In this document: positions 15,179 to 22,965 of the stretch, piece after piece
Position numbering within the stretch: the first letter of the stretch is position 1
Layout: each line of letters begins with the position of its first letter
Source: Myxococcales bacterium
GTDB taxonomy: Bacteria; Myxococcota_A; Polyangia; Palsa-1104; JAEUJZ01
NCBI GenBank assembly: GCA_016794365.1
Contig: JAEUKB010000087.1
Coordinates: 1-33,890 of the forward strand
Length of the DNA: 33,890 bases
Direction: 5' to 3'
Made by a program: the position numbers and the translations under genes
Notes under the pieces: model-generated
What the model was told of the DNA's origin: nothing
The model's input: the letters and a program-made list of their open reading frames with translations, nothing else
The model's database searches: none

Positions 15179-16762
15179 ATGAGCGCTGACAAACACCCAC
15201 CTACGACCCTGGCTGTGGAGCCTTTGGCGAGTGAGCTCCATCAGCAGCTCTTGGCTTCTTTGGGTCGCGGGGACGGACTGGCTCCCGAAAAAACGCGCCG
15301 TGTGTTTGTAAACCGTCACCTTCGGATGGATCACATCGAGGTGATTGGCTTTGACATGGACTACACGCTGGCGCTGTACAATCAGCCTCGGCTGGAGTCG
15401 CTGTCCGCCGCTTGTACGCTCGACAAGATGATTGCGCGCCGAGGCTATCCCGAAGCGCTGCGCCAGCTTCCGTATGATGCGCGACGAGCGATTCGCGGCC
15501 TGGTCATCGATCGAGAGCGCGGCAACATCTTGAAAATGGATCGCTATGGCTACGTCGGACGCGCGTATCACGGCACGCAGCCTCTTTCGCGGACCGAGCG
15601 ACGCAAGCTCTATCGAGAGCAGCTTCTGCGCATCTTGCCGTCGCACTATGCTTGGATTGACACGCTGTTTGCGCTGCCGGAAGCAGTGCTGTTCTCCCAG
15701 ATCGTAGACTTTTTCGACGCAGAACCCAGCTTTGCGGCGCTGTCTGCCGAACAAAAATCGTCGCGCTACAGTCAGCTCTGGGCCGACATTCGCGAAAGCA
15801 TCGACGAAGCGCATCGCGACGAGAGCATCAAGCGCGTCATCAAGGCCGACATGGCCAGCTACATCAGTGACGATCCGGACTTGCCTGCGACGCTGCATCG
15901 CTTTCGCTCGGCGGGAAAGCGACTGTTTCTGCTGACCAACAGCGGGCTCGATTACACCCAGGCGGTGATGTCGTATTTGCTCGACAAGCGGCTGCCCGGT
16001 TATTCGTCGTGGCGTAGCTACTTTGATGTGATCGTCGTCGATGCCAAAAAGCCGACATTTTTTACCGAAAAAGCACCGCTTTTGGCGATCGATCCCGACG
16101 GTCAGGTCCGAGGCGAGCTAGATGGACACGAGACGCCATCGCGTGGTCGTCTGTGTCAGGGCGGAAATGTGCAGGCGCTCGACAGGCTGCTGGGGCTGCG
16201 CGGCGATCGCGTGCTCTACATCGGAGACCACATTTACGGCGACATGTATCGCGCCAAGCGTGCGTCGGTGTGGCGTACGGCGATGATCATCCAAGAGCTA
16301 GAAGAAGAGCTGCTTCAGCAGCGTCTCGTCGAAGAACAGCTTCAGAAGCTGGAAGCGCTGGAACGAACGCGTCATCGCATCGAGGCGGAGCTGCGCTACG
16401 AACAGCTGCTCGGTCAGCGACTTCGTCGTCTGCCAAAAGAGGATCCACAGCGCCAGCTTGTGACTGAGGACGCGCAGCTCGAGCAAGCCCAAGAAGAGAT
16501 CCGCAAGCGGAGCGAAGCAATGCGCTCGCTGATTCGTCAAACCGACGATGACATGGATCGCTTGGAGCTTCAGATCGAGCAGGCGTTTAACCCATACTGG
16601 GGACCTCTGCTCAAGGCGGCGGCGGAAAACTCGCGCTTCGGTCAGCAGGTGGAAGACTTCGCGTGCGTCTACACCAGCCGTGTATCCAACTTTTTACAGT
16701 ATGCGCCGTTCCAACATTTTCGATCACCAAGGGATCATTTGCCTCATGAGCGCGTGTACTAG
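15179..16762 (+). CDS. HAD-IG family 5'-nucleotidase
   Basis: 527 aa from ATG 15179; a GTG at 15158 would add seven residues. The catalytic motif FDMDYTLALYN (nucleophile D59, acid D61) and the C-terminal acidic motif YIGDHIYGD identify the HAD-superfamily 5'-nucleotidase/IMP-GMP nucleotidase group, which dephosphorylates nucleoside monophosphates. LLTNSGLDY supplies motif II. After the catalytic core a Leu/Glu/Gln/Arg-rich segment of about 90 residues is strongly predicted as coiled coil. The C-terminus (YWGPLLKAAAENSRFGQQVEDFACVY) is also typical of the family. Confidence 0.9.
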   Translation: MSADKHPPTTLAVEPLASELHQQLLASLGRGDGLAPEKTRRVFVNRHLRMDHIEVIGFDMDYTLALYNQPRLESLSAACTLDKMIARRGYPEALRQLPYDARRAIRGLVIDRERGNILKMDRYGYVGRAYHGTQPLSRTERRKLYREQLLRILPSHYAWIDTLFALPEAVLFSQIVDFFDAEPSFAALSAEQKSSRYSQLWADIRESIDEAHRDESIKRVIKADMASYISDDPDLPATLHRFRSAGKRLFLLTNSGLDYTQAVMSYLLDKRLPGYSSWRSYFDVIVVDAKKPTFFTEKAPLLAIDPDGQVRGELDGHETPSRGRLCQGGNVQALDRLLGLRGDRVLYIGDHIYGDMYRAKRASVWRTAMIIQELEEELLQQRLVEEQLQKLEALERTRHRIEAELRYEQLLGQRLRRLPKEDPQRQLVTEDAQLEQAQEEIRKRSEAMRSLIRQTDDDMDRLELQIEQAFNPYWGPLLKAAAENSRFGQQVEDFACVYTSRVSNFLQYAPFQHFRSPRDHLPHERVY

Positions 16763-16896
16763 GTTCGGACGCACGGTGAGCGAGATTTTTGGAAGTTGGC
16801 CCAGGACATGCTAGGTGCCTGGGTAAAAGCGAAGGGGCCCCAGCGGCCCTAGACTTTGGATAAAGTAAAGGACCTAGAGTCCAAAAGGAGCGATCG

Positions 16897-17301
16897 ATGA
16901 AAGCTGTACAGTCTGTGATGGCGCTTGTGATGGGTGTGGCTCTCTTTGCTGGCTGTGACCAGTCGAAGGAAGAGCTGGACAAGACCAAGGTCGAGCTGGC
17001 CAAGGTGACCGCTGAGCGTGACCTGATGAAGGGTCAGATCGACAAGGCGACCCAGGATGCCAAGGATGCTCAGACCAAGCTGACCGACGCGGAAAACAAG
17101 ATCAAGGAAGCCGATGCCAAGCTGGCGACCTGCCAGCCAGCCGCTGCGCCCGTGGCTGAGACCAAGCCTGCGGCGGCTGCTTCCAAGAAGCCTTCTGCGG
17201 CCAAGCCACCGGCGGCTCCGGCTCGCGATGCTTCGGCTCCGGCGGGCACCGCTGCGAACCCGGTCAAGCTCGCTCCGGGCAACCCCGGCGCTGGCCTGTA
17301 A
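16897..17301 (+). CDS. coiled-coil lipoprotein with Ala/Pro/Lys tail
   Basis: 134 aa with signal peptide and strong lipobox LFAGC (Cys20). Residues about 22-78 form a charged heptad-rich coiled coil (EELDKTKVELAKV and onward). The tail 80-134 is Ala/Pro/Lys-rich and probably disordered. The architecture resembles Lpp-like or envelope-spacer lipoproteins, but it lacks the C-terminal Lys used for Lpp cross-linking. An AAAAGGAG ribosome site lies 6 nt before the ATG. Codon use is highly biased (AAG, CTG, GCT), suggesting strong expression. Confidence 0.85.
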   Translation: MKAVQSVMALVMGVALFAGCDQSKEELDKTKVELAKVTAERDLMKGQIDKATQDAKDAQTKLTDAENKIKEADAKLATCQPAAAPVAETKPAAAASKKPSAAKPPAAPARDASAPAGTAANPVKLAPGNPGAGL

Positions 17302-17313
17302 TCTGGCGTGACG

Positions 17314-17334
17314 GCCCCGCAAGGGGCTTCTTAG
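17314..17334 (+). terminator. short GC-rich hairpin after the coiled-coil lipoprotein gene
   Basis: GCCCC (17314-17318), GCAA tetraloop, GGGGC (17323-17327), then TTCTTAGC with few T. A very stable small stem that may attenuate or partly terminate transcription between the two lipoprotein genes, or protect the upstream mRNA 3' end. Confidence 0.45.
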
Positions 17335-17371
17335 CTTTCTTAGTCTTAGGAACCAACAAAAGGAGTACACG

Positions 17372-17905
17372 ATGAAAAAGCTCAGTCTTCTGGCCCTTCC
17401 TGTGCTGTTTGCGTTCGGCTGTGGTGGCGTCGATAGCCTGTTTGGCGATGGTGGTCTGGATGGTGGAAACAACGTCTGCGCTGCGGGCGTGACGCCGTAC
17501 CAGATCAAGACCGGCGTCTACAAGACCCAGAGCGTTCCGTCGGTTACGGAAAACTGTGGTCTTGGCCTGACCGCCGCGAACCTGATGACCGACCGCGAAG
17601 TTGCCAACGACGCGCAGGGCAACATCACCGTCTACTCGCTTTCGACCACCCCGAAGGCACCGCTCGGCACCGGCCCGGTTCGTTGCAACATGGGCACCTT
17701 GACCGGCAGCGACATCGCCAACGCCAGCGGCTGTGACTTCACCCGTCAGACCACGGTCTCGATGACCGTCACTGCGGCCAACCAGTTCACGATCGCCGTG
17801 ACGCAGACCCGCTCGAACTTCAAGCAGGATGCGTCGGGCACGACCTGCAAGCCGCCGGCTGGCAATAGCTGCACGATCAGCTACACCGCTGCGATGCAGC
17901 AGTAA
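17372..17905 (+). CDS. lipoprotein of unknown function
   Basis: 177 aa with signal peptide and Cys17 in LFAFGC as likely lipidation site, a short Gly/Asp-rich linker, then a compact domain with six Cys (C36, C62, C104, C119, C159, C166) that could form disulfides. The content of Thr, Ser and Val suggests a beta-sandwich. The ribosome site AAAAGGAG lies 7 nt before the ATG. Like the gene before it, codon bias is strong. No family recognised. Confidence 0.82.
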   Translation: MKKLSLLALPVLFAFGCGGVDSLFGDGGLDGGNNVCAAGVTPYQIKTGVYKTQSVPSVTENCGLGLTAANLMTDREVANDAQGNITVYSLSTTPKAPLGTGPVRCNMGTLTGSDIANASGCDFTRQTTVSMTVTAANQFTIAVTQTRSNFKQDASGTTCKPPAGNSCTISYTAAMQQ

Positions 17906-17908
17906 TCT

Positions 17909-17947
17909 CACCATCGCTGTCTGAGCCTGCTTAGGCAGCGACTGGTG
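17909..17947 (+). terminator. long stem just after the lipoprotein stop
   Basis: CACCATCGCTG (17909-17919) pairs with CAGCGACTGGTG (17936-17947), with a single bulged C, four nt after the stop codon. It precedes the T-run terminator at 17965 and may protect the mRNA end or act with it as a tandem terminator. Confidence 0.55.
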
Positions 17948-17964
17948 ACGCTTTCTGTTTAAAG

Positions 17965-17989
17965 AGACTGGCGACCCCAGTCTTTTTTT
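17965..17989 (+). terminator. intrinsic terminator of the lipoprotein genes
   Basis: Perfect stem AGACTGG (17965-17971) / CCAGTCT (17977-17983), 5-nt loop, followed by a run of seven T. Correct orientation and position for the upstream plus-strand genes. Confidence 0.9.
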
Positions 17990-18171
17990 ATTTTGACCGG
18001 ACAGTTGTGCCGCAGAACATGGCGGAGTCCGCTTGTTTGAACGCGTTGGCTGTGGCGAGCCTGTCGTTCTCTGTGGCGATTTTGTCCGGCCTCACTGTCG
18101 CAGAAGGTTCACTTCTGTCCTTCCTGTGAGCCGCTGCGAGCACCACGCCGTACCTTCGCCCGCGATCGCGC

Positions 18172-18780
18172 TTAGCGTAGACCGACTGATTCGATGGCTT
18201 TGGTGAGCTCTTCCGCACTGTGTACGCCACGGAAGACGCGTCGGACTTGACCTTCTGCATCGATGAGCACAGTCAGCGGAATCTGGGTAATTCCGTAGCG
18301 CTCTGCGACAGTGCCAGGATCACTACCGAGCGGAAGCTTCAGTCCGAGCGCTGTCGCAAACTGCTTGGCTTTGGCTTCTGCGCCCTCAATCTCGATGGCG
18401 ATGGTGCGCAGACCGCGCGGCTGAAGCTGGGTATGGACTCGATCGATGAGCGGCAGCGACTCTTTACACGGTCCGCACCACGTCGCCCAGAAGTCAATCA
18501 GCACCGGATGACCACGCTGCGCGGACAGCTCGAATCTCTCACCGGGAGACGCCGACGCATCAATACGAGCCACCGAAAAGTCCGGTGCCGAGTTGCCATT
18601 CTTCGGCTGCGACGACGGCACCGAAACCCAGTGTCGCGCTTCGTTGACCACGATCACCGCAAACATCGCGATCAGCACCCAGGAAATCACGCGGGTCAGC
18701 AGCGAGTCTCGGCGCGTCGGCGTCGCCGCTTCATCTTCGCCGGTCGCTGCGTCGTCGTGCTGTGGGGCTTGGTCGCTCAT
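18172..18780 (-). CDS. membrane-anchored TlpA-like thioredoxin
   Basis: 202 aa from ATG 18780, overlapping the coaX stop as ATGA. An acidic N-terminal tail (1-30) is followed by one membrane anchor (about 31-46) and a periplasmic thioredoxin fold. The active site is WCGPC (C102, C105) in LIDFWATWCGPCKES, and the cis-Pro is at 168 (TQIPLTV). Family members reduce disulfides in the periplasm, for instance in cytochrome c assembly or repair of exported proteins; the partner is unknown here. A short stem at 18101-18117 lies beyond the stop. Confidence 0.88.
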   Translation of the reverse strand: MSDQAPQHDDAATGEDEAATPTRRDSLLTRVISWVLIAMFAVIVVNEARHWVSVPSSQPKNGNSAPDFSVARIDASASPGERFELSAQRGHPVLIDFWATWCGPCKESLPLIDRVHTQLQPRGLRTIAIEIEGAEAKAKQFATALGLKLPLGSDPGTVAERYGITQIPLTVLIDAEGQVRRVFRGVHSAEELTKAIESVGLR

Positions 18781-19661
18781 ACGCGGCTGCTCCTGCGCTG
18801 CTCGCGCTCGTAGATGAGTCGAAGGCCGGTGAGCGTCAGCATTTCGTCGCACTCTTCGATGGTTCGGCTGTCCTTGGCAATCATCGGGGCGAGCCCGCCG
18901 GTTGCGATGACCTTGAGCGGGAAGTCCACTTCAGCGCGCATGCGCTCGACGATGCCATCGACCAGTCCGACGTAGCCATAGACCAAGCCGGACTGCATGC
19001 TGGTGACGGTGTTTTTGCCGATGACCGAGCGAGGCCGGGCCAGCTCGACGCGAGGTAGCTTGGCCGCCGCATGAAAGAGCGCGTCGGCGCTGATGCCGAT
19101 GCCCGGTGCGATGGCTCCCCCGAGGTATTCACCCTTGGGCGTGACGACATCGAACGTGGTGGCCGTTCCGAAATCGACGACGAGACAGCCGCAGCGATGT
19201 TGTTCATACGCAGCGACGGCATTGATGATGCGATCGGCTCCAACCTCACGCGGGTTTTCGTACAGGATCGGCATGCCGGTGCGCGATCCGGGCCCCACCA
19301 CCACGGGCTCGATGTGAAAGTAGCGTCGGAACAGTCGCTGAAACGCATGCAAAACCGGCGGAACCACCGTCGCCAAAATCCCCGCAGAGATGCCCTTTTC
19401 CTTGGCCTGCGCCGAGACCGCAACAAGCTGTCCTTGCCGCGCGTGATCGTCGTTGGACTTGGTTTCGTCGCTACAGGCATCGCGCTGAGGCCCGGCGGTA
19501 AACGGCAGCCCGTGCAGCGCAAACATCGACTGGAGCAGCGCCGCGTACTCGTCTTCCGTTCGGGCTTTGCGCGTCTCGATGCGAAAGTGTGTCAGCAGCG
19601 TTGTCCCGTCGAAGATTCCGAAGACAATGTTGGTGTTACCGATGTCCACCGCAAGCAGCAT
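18777..19661 (-). CDS. coaX: type III pantothenate kinase
   Basis: Phosphorylates pantothenate, the first step of coenzyme A synthesis. It has the ASKHA motifs DIGNTN (6-11), REVGADRI (138-145) and VVDFGTATTFD (161-171), then GGAIAPGIGIS. Length 294 aa exceeds the usual ~255 because of a hydrophilic insertion at about 55-90 (around DACSDETKSNDDHARQG) between the second helix and the strand ILATVVPPV. The downstream thioredoxin gene overlaps its stop, so the pair is translationally coupled. Confidence 0.93.
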   Translation of the reverse strand: MLLAVDIGNTNIVFGIFDGTTLLTHFRIETRKARTEDEYAALLQSMFALHGLPFTAGPQRDACSDETKSNDDHARQGQLVAVSAQAKEKGISAGILATVVPPVLHAFQRLFRRYFHIEPVVVGPGSRTGMPILYENPREVGADRIINAVAAYEQHRCGCLVVDFGTATTFDVVTPKGEYLGGAIAPGIGISADALFHAAAKLPRVELARPRSVIGKNTVTSMQSGLVYGYVGLVDGIVERMRAEVDFPLKVIATGGLAPMIAKDSRTIEECDEMLTLTGLRLIYEREQRRSSRV

Positions 19662-20094
19662 GCGGCTAGCTTAATCCAAAGCGAGCCGACGCGACACCGC
19701 ACCGCTCGCAATGTGCTGAATATCCGGCTTTCTACGCACAAGACTGACCCATGATGACGACTGTAGCGACGCGCTCGGTGTCGTTTCCATGCCGTTTCCG
19801 TCGAACGATGCGCTTGGTACGTGGGTCTACGCAAGTTCGCAGTCTTCACTGGCGAGCTATCCGTACATACAGTGATTGGGAACCTAACAATATTAGGCAG
19901 AAAATACGTCTAATATTGATGGCATGCGTAGGCTCTGCTGGCGGTGTCTGTCCTACGTGAGGAATCCAGGTCGGACGCGCACAGAGGTTCTCATTCAGCG
20001 ACGGACATCCAGCAGATCGAAGCCGTAGAAATCTTCAGCCATCTGACTTACCACCTACTGCGCTGCGCCAAGTTTCTGGCACAATCCAAAGATT
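19662..20094. other. 433-bp divergent intergenic region
   Basis: Separates coaX (minus) from the START-domain gene (plus). Short open frames here lack homology or codon bias. The only structure I see is the AT-rich inverted repeat at 19883-19918. No tRNA or clear promoter pair was recognised. Confidence 0.6.
19883..19918. promoter_or_regulatory. AT-rich inverted repeat, operator-like
   Basis: CAATATTAG (19888-19896) and its exact reverse complement CTAATATTG (19910-19918) are 13 nt apart. The left arm also overlaps a second palindrome, CCTAA (19883-19887) / TTAGG (19893-19897). It is markedly more AT-rich than its surroundings and lies in the middle of the longest gene-free stretch of the window. 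Confidence 0.5.
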
Positions 20095-20799
20095 GTGCGT
20101 ACTCGATCATCGCTGTCTATCCGATCGCTTCTAGGAACATGGGCGCTCTGTGCTGCGCTCGGTCTGTCCGCGATGAGTCCTGCGTGGGTCTGGGCTTCAT
20201 CGGGATCGATTCTCGATGTGGTCGCTGGCTCACGCGAGCCTTGGCAAAAACACAAGGTCAAGCACGGAATCAGCGTCGAACGTAGGCCTGTTGCGGGGTC
20301 GTCCTTTTATGAATATCGCGCGGTGATTACGATTCCGCTCGCGCCCGCGCTGCTGATTGAAGACATGTGGAAAACGGTCGAAAAGCCGGGTCCGGTCGTC
20401 AAGAAGCGGCAGATGCTCAAAAAGGGAGAGACAGAGATCGTGTTCTACGATCAGATTCAGACTCCCGTGGTGTCCGATCGCGACTACACGATGCGACTAC
20501 AGAAAGTGGCGCTTGGTGGGAATCGCTTTCAGATGATTTTTCAGACGGCAAATGAGCTAGGTCCGGGGCCCGATCCGAAGTTTGTACGGATTCCTGCGAT
20601 TCGCGGAATGTGGATCATTGAAGCAGATCCCAGCGCAGCAGATCGCTCGCAGGTGACGTATCAGACCTACAGTGATCCAGGCGGATCGGTGCCTGCGTTT
20701 GTGATTCACGGTGCGCATGTCGATCAAGTGGTCAAGAGCCTGGAAATCTTGACGGCGCGCATCACCAACCAGTACGGATCAGGGACTCCGTCCAAGTAG
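20095..20799 (+). CDS. exported START/SRPBCC-domain lipid-binding-like protein
   Basis: 234 aa from GTG 20095. The signal peptide spans about 1-34 (hydrophobic core LLGTWALCAALGL; cleavage near VWA). The rest matches a START-domain fold: SVERRPVAGSSFYEYRAV, then YDQIQTPVVSDRDYTMR (the VSDRD(Y/F) block is characteristic), IPAIRGMWIIEA and a C-terminal helix (HVDQVVKSLEIL). START domains hold a hydrophobic ligand in a deep cavity. The ligand is unknown. The next plus-strand genes are a carbonic anhydrase-like protein 80 bp away and a FAAH2-like amidase. Confidence 0.83.
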   Translation: MRTRSSLSIRSLLGTWALCAALGLSAMSPAWVWASSGSILDVVAGSREPWQKHKVKHGISVERRPVAGSSFYEYRAVITIPLAPALLIEDMWKTVEKPGPVVKKRQMLKKGETEIVFYDQIQTPVVSDRDYTMRLQKVALGGNRFQMIFQTANELGPGPDPKFVRIPAIRGMWIIEADPSAADRSQVTYQTYSDPGGSVPAFVIHGAHVDQVVKSLEILTARITNQYGSGTPSK

Positions 20800-20879
20800 A
20801 TCACATCGTCTGTTTCTGTCGCACACTGCGCTACGGAGTCGTGGTAGGGTGACTCTCTTTCAAGAGGAACCGACACGAC

Positions 20880-21425
20880 ATGGCCATCATTCGTAGCTTT
20901 CGCGGCGTCTTTCCCCAGGTTCATGACAGCGTCTTTGTTGCGGACAATGCAACGCTCGTGGGTGACGTACAGATCGGTGCGCGATCGACGATTTGGTACG
21001 GCGCAGTGCTGCGCGGTGATGTTCACTCCATTCGCATTGGGAGTGAGACTTCCATTCAGGACAACACGGTTGTCCATGTCACGCACAATCGCTTTCCGGT
21101 CGAAGTAGGGGATCGCGTCACCGTCGGACACTCTGTCACATTGCACGGCTGTACGGTGGCCAGTCACTGCATCATCGGAATGGGCGCAACGATCCTGGAT
21201 CAAGTCGAAGTCGGTGATCACTGCATCATCGGAGCTGGTGCGCTGCTGACACCAGGAACCAAGATTCCGCCCGGTCACTTGGTGGTGGGATCTCCGGGTC
21301 GTATCAAAAGACCGCTGAGTCCCGATGAGCTGACCTGGATTGAGTATTCCGCCGATCACTACGTAGAGCTGTGCGAGATCTATCGTGCCGAGGCTGCGGA
21401 GCGAAACGGCGGGACTTCCAAGTAA
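20880..21425 (+). CDS. gamma-carbonic anhydrase family protein (YrdA-like)
   Basis: 181 aa, left-handed beta-helix made of hexapeptide repeats (IGARSTIWYGAVLRGDV, VEVGDRVTVGHSV, IIGMGATILDQV, VVGSPGRIKR). Zinc ligands are H66 (VVHV), H84 (VGHS) and H89 (LHGC); the five-residue spacing of the last two matches the archaeal enzyme Cam. It lacks the acidic loop of Cam, as YrdA/CaiE-type proteins do, so activity on CO2 is uncertain. ATG 20880 has GAGGA about 9 nt upstream. Confidence 0.9.
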   Translation: MAIIRSFRGVFPQVHDSVFVADNATLVGDVQIGARSTIWYGAVLRGDVHSIRIGSETSIQDNTVVHVTHNRFPVEVGDRVTVGHSVTLHGCTVASHCIIGMGATILDQVEVGDHCIIGAGALLTPGTKIPPGHLVVGSPGRIKRPLSPDELTWIEYSADHYVELCEIYRAEAAERNGGTSK

Positions 21426-21454
21426 CAGATTCCTTACCGCCAAAGAGCAAGCCC

Positions 21455-22933
21455 ATGCACGCCTTACAGATCAGGAAACAGAGTCAGGTAGCGAGCGCGT
21501 CTTCTTCTGTTCTGGATGCATCCGTTTCAGAGCTGCAAGCGCGGCTGCGAGCGCGAACGCTGACAGCGAAGGAATTGGTCGAAGCGCACATCACGCGGAC
21601 GCTGGAAGTGAATCCACGACTGAACGCGCTGGTGGCTGATCGATTTGATGCAGCTCGATGGGAAGCAGTGCAGGCCGATGCGATCTATGACAGCGCAGAT
21701 CACACCGAACTGCCGCCACTTTTGGGGATTCCGTGCTCGATCAAAGAGTTCTTGGCGCTGCAAGGAATGCCGCAGACAGGTGGCGTTCTGTATCGCAAAG
21801 GAGTCGTTGCCGCGCACGACTCTACGGTGGTTTCACGCATTCGCAGAGCGGGTGCCATTCCTTTGGGCGTGACCAATGTTCCCGAAGGTGGTCTGTGGAT
21901 GGAAACCCACAACCTGATCTGGGGCCGGACCAACAATCCGTGGGATGTGTCACGAACCTCTGGTGGATCTTCGGGAGGCGAGGGCGCGCTGGTTGCGGCA
22001 GGTGGGGCTCCGTTTGGGATTGGATCGGACATTGGGGGTTCGATTCGGATTCCTGCTGCATTCTGCGGCACCGTCGGACACAAGCCATCTGCGGGACTGA
22101 TTCCCAACACCGGTCACTTTCCGGCGGCCAAGGACTCCTTTGGTTACATGGTGATTGGTCCGCTCTGTCGCAGGGTCGATGATGTGATGCCGATTCTGCG
22201 TGTCCTGGCCGGTCCCGATGATCACGATCCTGCGTGTCAGAAGATGCCGCTGCGTGATCCGGAATCGGTTAACATCTCGTCGCTGCGACTGTTTTCTTGG
22301 CCAGGTGGTGGTGCGGTCAAGGTTCGTCCTGTCATGCGTGAAGCGGTGGATCTGTGTGCGGCTGCACTGCGCAGTGAAGGAGCCCGTGAGCGAGTTCTGT
22401 CCGGTCACGATTTGGAAAACGGCTTTGTGCTGTGGATAAGCGCGCTGCAAGCTGCGAATCCCGATGGCTATGAATCGGTGGTGGCGGGGGATGATGGCAT
22501 TCCGATCCTGCGCGAGCTGCTCCTGTATCCGTTTGGGCGATCTCGCTTCGTGCTGCCGACGCTGGTAACGATGCTGAGTGAATCGATTGTGCGGCGTCTC
22601 CCGATTGGCTTTTCGTCGTTTTTGCGGCGTCTCGATCGACTGCGAGAAGAGCTGGATGCGCAGCTTGGTGATGATGGTGTGATCCTGCATCCTCCCTACA
22701 GTCGTCCTGCGCCGCGTCACAAGCTGGCGCTCCTCACTCCGTTTGATGCAGAGTGTACGGCGCTGTTTAACGTGCTGGGTTATGCCGTGACCGTGGTTCC
22801 GGTGGGCTTTGATGAAGAAGGACTGCCGGTCTCTGTTCAAGTGATTGCTCGTCGAGGAAACGATCACCTGACCCTGGCTGCGGCGCGTGTCATCGAGCGT
22901 CAGTTCGGGGGCTGGCGGCGCGCGATGCGGTAG
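21455..22933 (+). CDS. amidase-signature hydrolase resembling fatty-acid amide hydrolase 2
   Basis: 492 aa from ATG 21455. The Ser-cisSer-Lys triad is complete: K97 (PCSIKEF), cis-S172 (GGSSGGEGAL) and nucleophile S196 (DIGGSIRIP). Spacings 75 and 24 equal those of FAAH (K142, S217, S241). Many blocks recall animal FAAH2: VNPRLNALVADRF, KEFLALQGMP, RAGAIPLGVTN, GHKPSAGLIPN and NDHLTLA. No clear membrane-anchoring N-terminal helix or signal peptide is visible, so it is probably cytoplasmic. The likely reaction is hydrolysis of an amide or ester, possibly lipid-linked; the substrate is inferred only from similarity. It follows the carbonic anhydrase gene by 29 bp. Confidence 0.9.
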   Translation: MHALQIRKQSQVASASSSVLDASVSELQARLRARTLTAKELVEAHITRTLEVNPRLNALVADRFDAARWEAVQADAIYDSADHTELPPLLGIPCSIKEFLALQGMPQTGGVLYRKGVVAAHDSTVVSRIRRAGAIPLGVTNVPEGGLWMETHNLIWGRTNNPWDVSRTSGGSSGGEGALVAAGGAPFGIGSDIGGSIRIPAAFCGTVGHKPSAGLIPNTGHFPAAKDSFGYMVIGPLCRRVDDVMPILRVLAGPDDHDPACQKMPLRDPESVNISSLRLFSWPGGGAVKVRPVMREAVDLCAAALRSEGARERVLSGHDLENGFVLWISALQAANPDGYESVVAGDDGIPILRELLLYPFGRSRFVLPTLVTMLSESIVRRLPIGFSSFLRRLDRLREELDAQLGDDGVILHPPYSRPAPRHKLALLTPFDAECTALFNVLGYAVTVVPVGFDEEGLPVSVQVIARRGNDHLTLAAARVIERQFGGWRRAMR

Positions 22934-22965
22934 GACGGATTGCTAGAAGCCGCGTGCGATGCGCC
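22917..22965. terminator. possible hairpin between convergent amidase and truB
   Basis: GGCGC (22917-22921) with GCGCC (22961-22965), and GCGG (22927-22930) with CCGC (22950-22953), form an interrupted stem across the 9-bp gap between the two stops. No T run; weak support. Confidence 0.3.

Noticed and set aside
15101..15898. Long minus-strand open frame continuous with the hypothetical gene ending at 14738
   Set aside because: It is antisense to the conserved 5'-nucleotidase and has no protein-like features there; only the part from 15100 downward is kept.
17988..18260. 90-codon minus-strand frame between the terminator and the thioredoxin gene
   Set aside because: Overlaps the thioredoxin coding end and the terminator T run; composition is not protein-like.
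19751..19960. Short plus-strand frame in the coaX/START intergenic region
   Set aside because: No ribosome site, no homology, and it spans the inverted repeat.
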